This document shows positions 9,435-20,500 of a stretch of DNA of 64,000 nucleotides, piece after piece (position 1 is the first letter of the stretch; every line of letters begins with the position of its first letter). The position numbers and the translations under genes were made by a program. The stretch is from contig NZ_JAGGMR010000001.1 of assembly GCF_017875645.1 (NCBI RefSeq), positions 496,001 to 560,000 on the forward strand, in the 5' to 3' direction. The stretch is from Nocardia goodfellowii. Lineage in GTDB: Bacteria > Actinomycetota > Actinomycetes > Mycobacteriales > Mycobacteriaceae. Below the pieces are notes generated by a model that did not search any database, was not told the DNA's origin, and was given only the letters and a program-made list of their open reading frames with translations.

Positions 9435-10418
9435 TCAGAGCCAGCCGCGCCGGGTGGCCTGCACTCCGGCCTGGAACCGGGTGCTCGCGCCCAGCCGTTC
9501 CAACAGCCGCGCGGTGCGCCGCACCACGGTGCGGCGGGACATGCCGAGCCGGCGGGCGATGGTGTCGTCGGTGGCACCCAGGCCCATCAGGGTGAGGATC
9601 GCTTTGTCGCGTTCGTCGAGTTCCTCGGCGGAGGGATTGACCGAGATCGGCGCGGCCAGCGACCACAGGACGTCGAAGGTTTTGATCATCAAGCGCAACG
9701 CGGGCGAGCCGGAGACTCTGATGCCCATCGGATCCGGTCTGCGTTCGTCGGCGTGCAGGACCAGGATGCCGCGCTCGTCGTCGACGACGATCATCTTGAA
9801 CGGCGGTTCCGGCAGCGTACGGGCCTGCGCCCCACTGGCATTGGTGGCCAGCGCGTGACGTAGTCGTTCCGCGTCCTGATAGATGGTGTCCTGGTACAGC
9901 GTCTGGTAGCGGATGCCCTCGGCGAGGCGGGCCCGTTTCAGCTGGAACTGGCGCTGTTCGCGTTCGGAATCGCTGAGGTAGGGCCCGCGTTCGATGAGCT
10001 TCACCGAAGCTCGTGCGGCGGACTGGATTTCCTCGAAGTCGGCCAGCATCTCGACCCGCTCGAACACCGGCACGATAGCGCCGTTGCTGCGCGGGGAGCG
10101 CCGCACCGAACGGAAGGTTTCGCTGAGTCGTGCCGCGGCGGCGTGCATCTGGCTGATCTCGTGCTGACGGCGGCGCGCCTCGGATTCCGAGAGTGATTCC
10201 GGCGCATGCGCATCCCAGACGGGCGCGCCGTCGCCGTTGGAAAGCTGTACCGCGGCTTGCAGTTCGCACAGCACCTTCAGCGAGGCGGCCGCGGACTCCT
10301 CCGAAACATCCAGATAGCGGGCGATATCGGCCAACTCGGAGCGCGGATGATGCACCAGCACGGCGTAGGTACGTCCGTGCGGAGAATCCGGTTCGAAGAT
10401 ATCGCCCAGCTCGGTCAC
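9435..10418 (-). CDS. LuxR-type helix-turn-helix transcriptional regulator
   Basis: A 327-residue cytoplasmic DNA-binding protein. The C-terminal 55 residues form a LuxR-like helix-turn-helix (DERDKAIL, then ATDDTIARRLGMSRRTVVRR). The N-terminus (residues about 15-65, YAVLVHHPRSELADIARYLD) looks like a TrmB-type winged helix. No receiver domain is evident in the middle. This TrmB-plus-LuxR layout is common in actinomycetes. The start is GTG at 10418 with a weak ribosome site. It ends 93 bp before NRPS3 on the same strand and is the obvious candidate for its control. The gap holds a small hairpin, CGGCC-GCAT-GGCCG, at 9371-9384. The target genes are inference. Confidence 0.8.
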   Translation of the reverse strand: MTELGDIFEPDSPHGRTYAVLVHHPRSELADIARYLDVSEESAAASLKVLCELQAAVQLSNGDGAPVWDAHAPESLSESEARRRQHEISQMHAAAARLSETFRSVRRSPRSNGAIVPVFERVEMLADFEEIQSAARASVKLIERGPYLSDSEREQRQFQLKRARLAEGIRYQTLYQDTIYQDAERLRHALATNASGAQARTLPEPPFKMIVVDDERGILVLHADERRPDPMGIRVSGSPALRLMIKTFDVLWSLAAPISVNPSAEELDERDKAILTLMGLGATDDTIARRLGMSRRTVVRRTARLLERLGASTRFQAGVQATRRGWL

Positions 10419-10479
10419 GACAGGAGCCTAACCAGCGTCCTGCCGCTCTGTAGGCGAGATGTCGAGCTGGGCAACGAGA

Positions 10480-11343
10480 TCAGTGCTTGGACGGGCCCCA
10501 CTGCATCGGCACGCCCTTGGCGGCCAGATACGGCAGGGGATCGATTTTCGCGCCGCCCTGGTCCCAGATTTCCAGGTGCAGGTGCGGGCCGCTGGAGTTG
10601 CCGCGGTTGCCGACCGAGGCGATGACATCGCCCGCCCGCACCCGCTGGCCCTCGTGCACGAACATGTCGTTGACGTGGCCGTAGACCGCGGTGGTGCCGT
10701 CGTCCTGCAGCACCCGCACCCAGAGGCCGAAGCCCGATGCCGGGCCGGCCTCGATGACGGTGCCGCTGCTGACGGAGTGGATCGGGGCGCCGAGATGGTC
10801 GGCGAAGTCGACACCGTAATGCATGGTGCCCCAGCGGGCGCCGTAGCCGGAGCTGATCTGGCCGGCTACCGGGCGCACCGCGGTGGCCGGGGCGACCTGC
10901 TGCTGCACACCTTTGAGGACCTCTTCGACCTGGGACAGCGGGCCCGCGATCTCCGGCGGCAGGTTCTGGATGCCGAACGGCTGCGCCACGGGGGCGGCGA
11001 CCTGGGCCGCGACCGGAGTGGGCTCGGGCGCGACATCGGCCACCGGGGTGGCGAACTTGGCCTGGGTGGCGGAGATGTCGCCGGCGCCCTTGAAGGTGAT
11101 GGGCTCGGCGGCCTTGTCGTCGCTGTCGTGATGCGGCGACAACGGCGCGGCCAGGGCCGGTGCGACCTGAGTTGCGGTGCCGACCAGGGCGCCCGCGGCG
11201 ACCGCGAAGGTGGCGACGCGCTTGACGCGCTCGGTCGAGGCCGACTCGGCGCGATGCCGGGTGGGGCGCTCGGAGACCGCAACCTGATCGCCCAGAAGGC
11301 TCATGACGGTGATGGAACTGGGGCCAACCCGGTGCTGCGACAA
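10480..11343 (-). CDS. Secreted M23-family (LytM-type) peptidoglycan endopeptidase
   Basis: A cell-wall metallopeptidase expected to cut peptidoglycan cross-bridges outside the membrane. A signal sequence (hydrophobic VATFAVAAGALVG, Ala-rich cleavage region APALA-AP) is followed by a Pro/Ala-rich spacer and a C-terminal M23 domain. Zinc-site motifs are HYGVDFAD (about residue 175) and HLHLEIW (about 255); GYGARWG and YGHVND are also typical. The reading frame opens at a TTG (11343) preceded by AGGACG about eight bases upstream. An ATG at 11304 is an alternative, giving a shorter N-terminus, but has no visible ribosome site. It is transcribed away from the nitronate monooxygenase gene and appears unrelated to the NRPS genes. 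Confidence 0.88.
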   Translation of the reverse strand: MSQHRVGPSSITVMSLLGDQVAVSERPTRHRAESASTERVKRVATFAVAAGALVGTATQVAPALAAPLSPHHDSDDKAAEPITFKGAGDISATQAKFATPVADVAPEPTPVAAQVAAPVAQPFGIQNLPPEIAGPLSQVEEVLKGVQQQVAPATAVRPVAGQISSGYGARWGTMHYGVDFADHLGAPIHSVSSGTVIEAGPASGFGLWVRVLQDDGTTAVYGHVNDMFVHEGQRVRAGDVIASVGNRGNSSGPHLHLEIWDQGGAKIDPLPYLAAKGVPMQWGPSKH

Positions 11344-11421
11344 AGCTTCGTCCTAGCGTCCGACCTACAGGGAGAACGGAGGTCCGAAATTTGTAACGTT
11401 TCGGCTTCCGTTGTGACGGGA

Positions 11422-11449
11422 ACTCTACCCTGTCGTGACCATTCCGCAA
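11422..11449 (-). promoter_or_regulatory. Possible sigma-70-type promoter for the M23 peptidase gene
   Basis: On the minus strand TTGCGG and TAGAGT are separated by 16 bases, about 80 bp before the TTG start. This is a pattern match only. The 206-bp divergent gap (11344-11549) holds no other feature I can name. Confidence 0.3.
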
Positions 11450-11549
11450 CCTTCTCTTATGTTTACGCTGGTCGCGGGCAGGTAAAGGGTCCAGATTTCG
11501 GTAACGTCCCACCGTTATCCGTGACCTCGGCAGTGCCAGACTGGATCTC

Positions 11550-12578
11550 GTGATCCTCGATGAGTTGCAGACGCCGATCGTGCTCGCGCCCATGGCGGGT
11601 GGCCCTTCCACACCGGAGTTGACCGCGGCCGTGTCCGAGGCGGGCGGCCTCGGACTGCTCGCCGCCGGATATCTCGGCACCGCGGAGACCGCCGCTCGGA
11701 TCGAGCAGACCCGCGCGCTCACCGGCAAGCCGTTCGGCGTGAATCTCTTCGCGGCGGGCGCGCCCACTCCCCCGGCCGAATTCGCCGGCTATCTGGACGC
11801 GTTGGCGACCGGGCACGAACTCGGCGCACCGAAGTACGACGGCGACGCCTGGGACGCGAAGATCGATCTGCTTGTCGCGGCACCTGTTCCGGTGGTCACA
11901 TGTACCTTCGGCTGCTTCACCGCGGACGAGGCCGCCCGGTTGCATGCCGTCGGCTCGGAGGTGTGGGTGACGGTGACCTCGGTGGCCGAAGCGACCGTGG
12001 CCGCCGAAGCGGGTGCGGACGTGCTCGTCGCCCAGGGAGCCGAGGCCGGCGGTCATCGCGCGACCTTCACCGATCGGGTCGCCGACGATGTGGTGGATCC
12101 GATCGGGTTGCTGTCCCTGCTCCAATTGCTGTCCGCCGCCGTGGATCTCCCGCTGGTGGCGACCGGCGGAATCACCACGGGCGCGGGTCTCGCCGGGGTG
12201 CTGGCCGCCGGCGCACGCGCGGCGCAATTGGGCACTGTCTTCTTGCGCTGCCCGGAAGCCGGTACCAATCCGGTGCACAAGGGCGCGCTGGGTTCGCCGG
12301 CCCCGACCATGCTCACCCGGGCGTTCACCGGGCGACGCGCCCGCGGCATCCGCAATCGCTTCATGCTGGAGCACACCGACGCGCCCGCCGCGTACCCGGA
12401 GATCCATTACGCGACCGCCCCATTGCGCGCCGCCGCGCGCGCCGCCGGGGACGCCGAAGAGGTGAACCTCTGGGCCGGGCAGACCCACTCGCTCGCGCCC
12501 GAGTTGCCCGCCGGTGAACTGGTCACGCGGCTGACCACGGAAGCGAAAACCGCTCTGCACAAGGCTCTTTCACGCTGA
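11550..12578 (+). CDS. Nitronate monooxygenase (2-nitropropane dioxygenase family)
   Basis: A 342-residue FMN-dependent TIM-barrel enzyme that oxidises alkyl nitronates such as propionate 3-nitronate. Characteristic stretches are LAPMAGGPSTPEL near the N-terminus, QGAEAGGHRA (with the family's active-site His) near residue 165, and VATGGITTG and GARAAQLGT for phosphate/flavin binding. The length is normal. The start is GTG at 11550 with little upstream ribosome-site signal, so it may be leaderless. It is followed after 21 bp by the lipase gene, probably co-transcribed. No link to the NRPS genes is evident. Confidence 0.88.
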   Translation: MILDELQTPIVLAPMAGGPSTPELTAAVSEAGGLGLLAAGYLGTAETAARIEQTRALTGKPFGVNLFAAGAPTPPAEFAGYLDALATGHELGAPKYDGDAWDAKIDLLVAAPVPVVTCTFGCFTADEAARLHAVGSEVWVTVTSVAEATVAAEAGADVLVAQGAEAGGHRATFTDRVADDVVDPIGLLSLLQLLSAAVDLPLVATGGITTGAGLAGVLAAGARAAQLGTVFLRCPEAGTNPVHKGALGSPAPTMLTRAFTGRRARGIRNRFMLEHTDAPAAYPEIHYATAPLRAAARAAGDAEEVNLWAGQTHSLAPELPAGELVTRLTTEAKTALHKALSR

Positions 12579-12599
12579 ATCCAGGGAGGCAGGTCCACC

Positions 12600-13292
12600 A
12601 TGACGACTGCGGATCGACGCGCTACCGAAGGTGACACCCGGCGGAGCGGGCGGTTACCGGTCATCGTGCTCGCCTTACTGATCGCCCTGGGCCTCAGCAC
12701 TCCGGCCCACGCGGACGTGGGCCGCGAGCCGGTGCTTCTCATGCACGGCTGGCAGGGCTCGACTACGCAGTTCGCGGCTATGCGGACCGCGTTGGAGCAG
12801 GACGGTTTCCCGGTCTACGTGGTGGATCTGCCCGGCGAGGAGAACCTCGCCAACGCCCAGGCGATCGCCCGGGTCGTCGAACGGGCCCGGCAGGAGCACG
12901 GCGACCGCCAGGTCGCTCTCGTCGGCCACAGTATGGGCGGGCTGTCCGCACGGCACTACCTGAAATTCCTGGGCGGCACCAAGCACACCCGCCACTACAT
13001 CTCGATGGGCACCGCGCAGCGCGGCTACGCCCCGGCCTGCCTGCTGCCGCCCGCCGACGGTGGCCAACTGTGCCCGCTGAACAGCTTCATCATCCAACTG
13101 AACAGCGGTGACCCGACCCCGCCGCCGGTCACCTACACCTTCCTGAACAGCTCGCTCGACGCCACCCGCAACGACACCATCGGCGGAAACTGGTGCCGCG
13201 CGGAGATTCCCGGCGTGGAGCATGCCGACGAACCCGCAGACCCCCGCTTCATCGCGGCCGTCCGGCACGCGCTCGACGGAGGCTGCGGATGA
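12600..13292 (+). CDS. Secreted lipase/esterase (alpha/beta hydrolase)
   Basis: A 230-residue exported hydrolase. A signal peptide (hydrophobic IVLALLIALGLS, cleavage near PAHA-DV) precedes a minimal alpha/beta-hydrolase fold. The oxyanion region is HGWQG (about residue 48), the nucleophile elbow GHSMGG (about 109-114) and the likely catalytic His is in GVEHAD. Four Cys in the mature part could form disulfides. It resembles the small secreted class-2 lipases of actinomycetes. A clear ribosome site (GGGAGG) precedes the ATG. It is convergent with the FadD gene, 25 bp away; no clear terminator was seen between them. Confidence 0.85.
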   Translation: MTTADRRATEGDTRRSGRLPVIVLALLIALGLSTPAHADVGREPVLLMHGWQGSTTQFAAMRTALEQDGFPVYVVDLPGEENLANAQAIARVVERARQEHGDRQVALVGHSMGGLSARHYLKFLGGTKHTRHYISMGTAQRGYAPACLLPPADGGQLCPLNSFIIQLNSGDPTPPPVTYTFLNSSLDATRNDTIGGNWCRAEIPGVEHADEPADPRFIAAVRHALDGGCG

Positions 13293-13317
13293 TTCGGCTA
13301 CCCGTTCACCGTGCGGC

Positions 13318-14955
<1,638 letters not shown>

Positions 14956-15010
14956 CGGGGTACTCCTCTTTTCCTGCCGGTGGCCGAAGAGAGCCACGTC
15001 ACATCCGGGG

Positions 15011-15038
15011 ATGCTACCCAAAGGTAGTCACGGCGGAA
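15011..15038 (-). promoter_or_regulatory. Possible promoter with overlapping operator-like palindrome upstream of the FadD gene
   Basis: On the minus strand TTCCGC and TAGCAT are 16 bases apart. A perfect inverted repeat CTACC-CAAA-GGTAG (plus strand, 15014-15027) overlaps the putative -10. It could be a repressor site serving this divergent pair. Pattern only. The rest of the 266-bp gap (14956-15221) shows nothing I can name. Confidence 0.25.
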
Positions 15039-15221
15039 TCCCGGTGGCCCGAAATCTGAAACTGCGGAGCATCAAATATGTATCCGCTGGTCATAGCGAT
15101 TCGACATCGGCAACCGCCGAGCCGCGACGGCAAGCCGGATGCGCCGGGCCGGGACGCAGCGCGGGCCTCCGGGAGGCGCGGTCCTGTCGGCGGCGACGGA
15201 CCGGCCGGGTAGAACAGGGGC

Positions 15222-16364
15222 ATGCCTGTTGATCGGATGCTGCCCACCCCCGAGGCTCGCGACCTCATCGAGCTCACCCGCGATATCGCCGACAAGGTGC
15301 TGGAGCCGCGGGTGGTCGAGTGCGAGAAGACCGGAACCTTCCCCGAGGGGGTCTTCCCCGCGCTCGGCGCCGCCGGGCTGCTGAGCCTGCCCTACCCCGA
15401 GGAATTCGGCGGCGGCGCACAGCCCTACGAGGTGTACCTGCAGGTGCTCGAGGAACTGGCGAGCCGCTGGGCCGCCGTCGCGGTCGCGGTCAGCGTGCAC
15501 AGCCTGTCCTGCCACCCGCTGTTCACCTTCGGCACCGACGCGCAGCAACAGCAGTGGCTGCACACCATGCTTTCCGGTGAAACCATCGGCGCCTACAGCC
15601 TTTCCGAGCCGCACGCCGGTTCCGACGCCGCCGCCCTGCGCTGCCGGGCCACCAAAACCGACGACGGCTACCGCATCACCGGCTCGAAGGCCTGGATCAC
15701 CAACGGCGGCCGCGCCGACTTCTACACCCTGTTCGCGCGCACCGGCGAAGGCTCCCGCGGCATCTCCTGCTTTCTGGTCCCCAAAGACACCGCGGGCCTG
15801 AGCTTCGGCAAGCCTGAGGAGAAGATGGGCCTGCGCGGGATCCCCACCACCACCGCCGCCTACGACGACGCCCTGCTCCCGGCCGAACGCCTGATCGGCG
15901 CGGAGGGCCAAGGTCTTTCGATCGCCTTCAGCGCCTTGGACTCCGGTCGCCTCGGCATCGCCGCCGTCGCCACCGGTCTCGCCCAGCGCGCGCTGGACGA
16001 CGCCGTCGCCTACGCCAAGGAACGCGAAGCCTTCGGCCGGCACATCATCGACCATCAGGGCCTCGGCTTCGTCCTCGCCGACATGGCCGCCGCCGTCGAC
16101 TCCGCCCGCGCCACCTACCTCGACGCCGCTCGCCGCCGCGACGCCGGCCTGCCGTACTCCCGCCAGGCCAGCGTCGCGAAACTCGTCGCCACCGACGCCG
16201 CCATGAAGGTCACCACGGACGCGGTCCAGGTCTTCGGCGGCTACGGCTACACCCAGGACTTCCCCGTCGAGCGCTACATGCGGGAAGCGAAGGTCATGCA
16301 GATCTTCGAGGGCACCAACCAGATTCAGCGTCTGGTCATCGCCCGCGGACTCGCCGCGGGCTGA
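15222..16364 (+). CDS. Acyl-CoA dehydrogenase
   Basis: A 380-residue FAD flavoenzyme that makes the alpha-beta double bond in acyl-CoA thioesters. The family signature LSEPHAGSDA (about residue 127), the FAD/substrate loop WITNGGRADF, VFGGYGYTQDFPVER and the C-terminal FEGTNQIQRLVIAR are intact. The Glu of FEGTN (about 363) is at the position of the catalytic base in short/branched-chain members. Length is typical. It is divergent from the FadD gene, so the two may share fatty-acid-responsive control. Its 3' end is 22 bp from the convergent end of NRPS2. Confidence 0.92.
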   Translation: MPVDRMLPTPEARDLIELTRDIADKVLEPRVVECEKTGTFPEGVFPALGAAGLLSLPYPEEFGGGAQPYEVYLQVLEELASRWAAVAVAVSVHSLSCHPLFTFGTDAQQQQWLHTMLSGETIGAYSLSEPHAGSDAAALRCRATKTDDGYRITGSKAWITNGGRADFYTLFARTGEGSRGISCFLVPKDTAGLSFGKPEEKMGLRGIPTTTAAYDDALLPAERLIGAEGQGLSIAFSALDSGRLGIAAVATGLAQRALDDAVAYAKEREAFGRHIIDHQGLGFVLADMAAAVDSARATYLDAARRRDAGLPYSRQASVAKLVATDAAMKVTTDAVQVFGGYGYTQDFPVERYMREAKVMQIFEGTNQIQRLVIARGLAAG

Positions 16365-16386
16365 GTTCCGGGTCCGGCGGTTCGGG

Positions 16387-17520
16387 TCAGCGGGCCGCCC
16401 CGACCTCGTCGAGTTGCTCGCCCAGCGGAGCCGGGAAGAAGCCGACCTCGACGTAGTAGTCGAAGTAGCGGGCCAGGATTTCCGGGCCCACCGTGGGCAT
16501 GGTGTATTCCACTTCGCTTTCGTGCGGGGCCGGGTGCTCCTCGACGGTGCCCGGATCCTCCTCGGCCCGATCGGCCGCGGCGGCGCCCTCACCGGCGTAA
16601 TTGATGATGAGGGCCGCTGCCCGGATCAGGGGCTCGTCACCGGTGGCGATCGCGTGCTCGGCGGCTTCGGCGACCGCCTGCACGAACTCCCTGGGCTCGA
16701 CCATGGATACCGGGTAGCCGCGCCGCCGTGCCTCCGCGGTGACGGTCTCCCAGACGCCCTCGCTCGTACCGGTGAGGAAGTGCACGGCGTGCTCCGGATC
16801 CGGTTCACCGGAGAGCCGGATCAGCTCGGCGGCGACGTGGTCGACCGGCGCCATCGGCTGTTCGATGACACCGAAGTCCGGCCACACCCCGAGAACCAGC
16901 ATGGCGCGGATCATCGTCATCGCGGCGTCGTCGACCGGGGCCGCGCCGGTGCGGGAATCGCCGGTAAGCAGGCCCGGTCGATAGATCGTGGCCGGGATAC
17001 CACGGTCCAGGGCGGCCCAGACCAGCTGTTCGCCAACCCATTTGGAGAGTGCGTAGCCCTCCATCCCGATCGGTACCCCGCCCTCCTGCGGAGTGCCCTC
17101 CAGCACGGACACCGTCGACACATAGTGCAGCGGTTTGATCCGGGTGGTGGTCGCCAACCGCAGCACCTCGACGGTGCCGCCGACGTTCGCCGCCCGCATT
17201 CGCGAATACGGTTCGATGTGGTTGACCTGAGCGCCGTTGTGGTAGATCACGTCGATCCGCTCCGCCAGCATCGCGAACCGAGCCGGTTCGAGGCCGAGCC
17301 GCGGGCGGGCCAGGTCGCCGGTGACCGCGACGATCCGGTCGCGGTAAGGCTCCAGATCGACCCGATACTGTCGTGCCACCGCGTCGATTCGGGCCGCACC
17401 GGCGGCGTCGTCGGTGGCGCGGACCAGGCAGTAGACGGTCGCGGTCGTCCGTTCGAGCAACTCACGCAGCAGGAAGCTGCCCAGGAAGCCCGTGGCCCCG
17501 GTGATCAGGATGGATTCCGG
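16387..17520 (-). other. NRPS2 terminal thioester reductase (R) domain
   Basis: A short-chain-dehydrogenase-like domain with nucleotide-binding GATGFLGS and catalytic Thr (YVSTVSV), Tyr and Lys (YALSKW). Such domains reduce the T-bound thioester to an aldehyde, often onward to an alcohol, replacing a thioesterase. A Glu/Pro-rich insert ([11 protein letters not shown]) lies near the C-terminus. Confidence 0.9.
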
Positions 17521-20500
17521 CGCACCCGCGCGCGGCGCGGCGCAACCGGCGACGCTGATGGCGGCGTCCAGCACCGTATCGGCCATGGGGTCGGAGCCGT
17601 CGGAGGCTTCGGCTCGGTCGCCGTCGCGCAACGCGATGGCCAGCGCGCCGACACTCGAGTGCGCGAACAGCATCTTGATCGAGACCGGCCGGCCGAGTTC
17701 GGCGGTGAGCGCCGCGCAAGCCCGGATACCCAGCAGCGAATTGCCGCCCAGCTCATAGAAATCGTCGTCCAAGCCGACCTGTTCGGCATCGAGCACGGCG
17801 GCGAAGACCTTGGCGATGGCCTGCTCCTCCGGGGTGCTGGGTGCCCGGTATTCCCGCGCGACGGCCAGCGGAGCCGGCAGCGCCGCCCGGTCGAGTTTGC
17901 CGTGCGCACTGACCGGGATCTTGTCGAGCACCACGAAGGCCGCGGGCACCATGTAGGTGGGCAATTGCCGCGCCGCCGCCGATTTCACGTCCTCGATCGA
18001 GATCACGGCGCCGGGGGCCGGCACCAGATAGGCGACCAGCTGTTCGCCCAGGCGCTCGTCGGCGCGCACTATCACGGTCGCCTGTGCCACCGATTCGACG
18101 CCGGCGAGCGCGGCCTCGATCTCGCCCAGTTCGATCCGCTGGCCCCGCAGCTTCACCTGGAAGTCGGTGCGGCCCAGGTACTCCAGCTCACCGGCGGCGG
18201 TCCAGCGCACCAGATCGCCGGTGCGATACATCCGCTCGCCCGCGACGAACGGATCGGCGACGAAGCGATCCGACGTCAGATCCGGACGCCCCACGTATCC
18301 GCGCGCCAGTTGCACACCGCCGAGATACAGCTCACCGACCACGCCGACCGGCACCAGCCGCAGCCGCGCGTCCAGTGCGTAACCGCGCGTGTTCAACAGC
18401 GGGCGGCCGATCGGCACCGACACCACGTCGTCGTCGACCACCTCGTGGAAGGTGGCGTGCACCGTGGCCTCGGTGGGGCCGTACAGGTTGTGCAGGGCGG
18501 AGCCGGTCAGCTCACGCAACTGCTGGGCGGGCTTGGGCGCCAAGGCTTCGCCGACCGCGATCACGTGGCGCAACGAGGTGCATCGGGCCACCGTCGGCTC
18601 GCCCACGAACACCGCCAGCATCGAGGGCACGAAATTGCCCATCGTCACGCCCTCGGCGGTGATCACCTCCGCCAGATACACCGGATCCTGGTGCCCGTCC
18701 GGTCGGGCGATCACCAGCCGCGCACCGATCTGCAAGGGCAGGAAGAACTCCCACAGCGAGACGTCGAAGGTCGCCGGGGTCTTCAGCAGCATCACGTCAT
18801 CGGCCGTCAACTCGTACTCGGTGCGCAGCCACACCAGGTGGTTCACGATCGCCGCGTGCGACACCCCGACGCCCTTCGGGCGGCCCGTCGAGCCCGAGGT
18901 GAACAGGACGTAGGCCGTGTTCGCGGAGCGCAGCGGCGCGATCCGGTCCGCGTCGGTCACCAGTGCGGCCGAGTATCCGGACAGGTCCAGCGAGTCCAGA
19001 TCGACGAGCTGGTGTCCGCCCTCCGCCGCGGCGGCCGCGACATCGGCGATATCGGTCGCGGTGGTCAGGACACAGACCGGGTCCGCGGTCGCCAGGACGT
19101 ACGCGGTGCGTTCGGCCGGATGGTCCGGGTCCAGCGGCACATAGCCACCGCCCGCCACCGTGATCGCGTAGATCCCGATCACCAGGTCCAGCGAGCGGCG
19201 CATGCCCAGCGAGACCAGCCGGTCCGGCCCGACGCCCAGCGAAATCAGATGCCGCGCAAGCTGATTCACCCGTGCCGCGAATTCGGCGTAGGTCAGGGAC
19301 TCGCCCTCGAAGCTCACCGCGACCGCGTCGGGCGTGCGCTCCACCTGCGCCTGGAACAGCGCTGCCAGGTTCGCTGACGCGTCGATCGGGGCGATGGCGC
19401 CGGTGCCCGCCCGCAGCAGAGCGTTTCGCTCGGCCGGGGCCAGCAGATCGACATCGCCGACCACGGCCCGCGGATCGGCGGCCACCGCCGCCAGCACCCG
19501 GCCGAACTGTTCGGCGAGTGCCGCGATGGTCGCCTCGTCGAAGATGTCGGTCGCGTAGCCGAAGCCGACCGACAGCTCACCGAAGGTGCGATCGGCGTGC
19601 ACCACGGGGGCGACGCCGATACTCAGGTCGAACTTCGCCGCGAAGGCGCCGTCGTGCTCGCCCGCGATGGTCAGTCCCGGCAGTTCGAGGTGCACGGGTT
19701 CGGTGTTCTGGAACGCCAGCAACACCTGGAACAGCGGATTCTGATTGCGACCCCGGTGCGGGGCGACCTCGTCCACGATCCGTTCGAACGGGAGGTCGGC
19801 GTTGTCCAGGGCGGCCAGGTCGATCTCACGGATCCGGTCGACCAGGGTGTCGAAACCGAGGGCGCTGTCCACCTCGGTGCGCAATGTCAGGGTGTTGACG
19901 AACATACCCACGAGGTCGTCCAGCGCGCGGGCGCCGCGGCCCGCGACCGGCGTGCCGATCGCCACGTCGGTGCGCCCGCACACTCGGGCCAGCAGCACGG
20001 CGAGCGCCGCGTGCACCACCATGAACAGCGTCGCGTTCCGTTCCCGCGCAAGATGATCCAGTGCGCGGTGCACCTCCGCGGGCACCATGAGCGTGGTCAC
20101 CGCGCCCCGCGCCGACGGCGTCGGCGGATGCGGGCGATCCTGCGGCAGGCCCGGCAACGCGGACAGTCCGGCCAGCTGTTCCCGCCAGTAAGCCAATTGG
20201 CTTGCGGCAAGCGAATTCTCGTCGTTCTCGTCACCGAGAACGCGGCGCTGCCACAGGGCGTAGTCCGCGTACTGGACTTCCAGCGGGGCCCACCCGGGGG
20301 TAGCGCCGGTGCTGCGCGCGATGTAGGCCGTCATCAGGTCGCGTGCCAGCGGCGGGACCGAGGAGCCGTCGCCGGTGATGTGGTGGATCACCATCGCGAA
20401 CACATGATCCCGCGCACCGGACGGGTCGACCGCCGCACTGGTGAACAGGGCCGCGCGCAGCGGAACCTCCTGTGTCACATCGAATCCGCGGGACATCAGC

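Noticed and set aside
11344..11549. Cyclic-di-AMP (ydaO-type) riboswitch upstream of the M23 peptidase gene, as seen before some actinobacterial cell-wall hydrolases
   Set aside because: The conserved GCCGAAUCC-like core and paired elements could not be found in the 206-bp gap.
14956..15021. N-terminal extension of the FadD protein to 15021
   Set aside because: The internal ATG at 14955 has a strong AGAGGAG ribosome site and begins at the normal family N-terminus; the extension has no such site.
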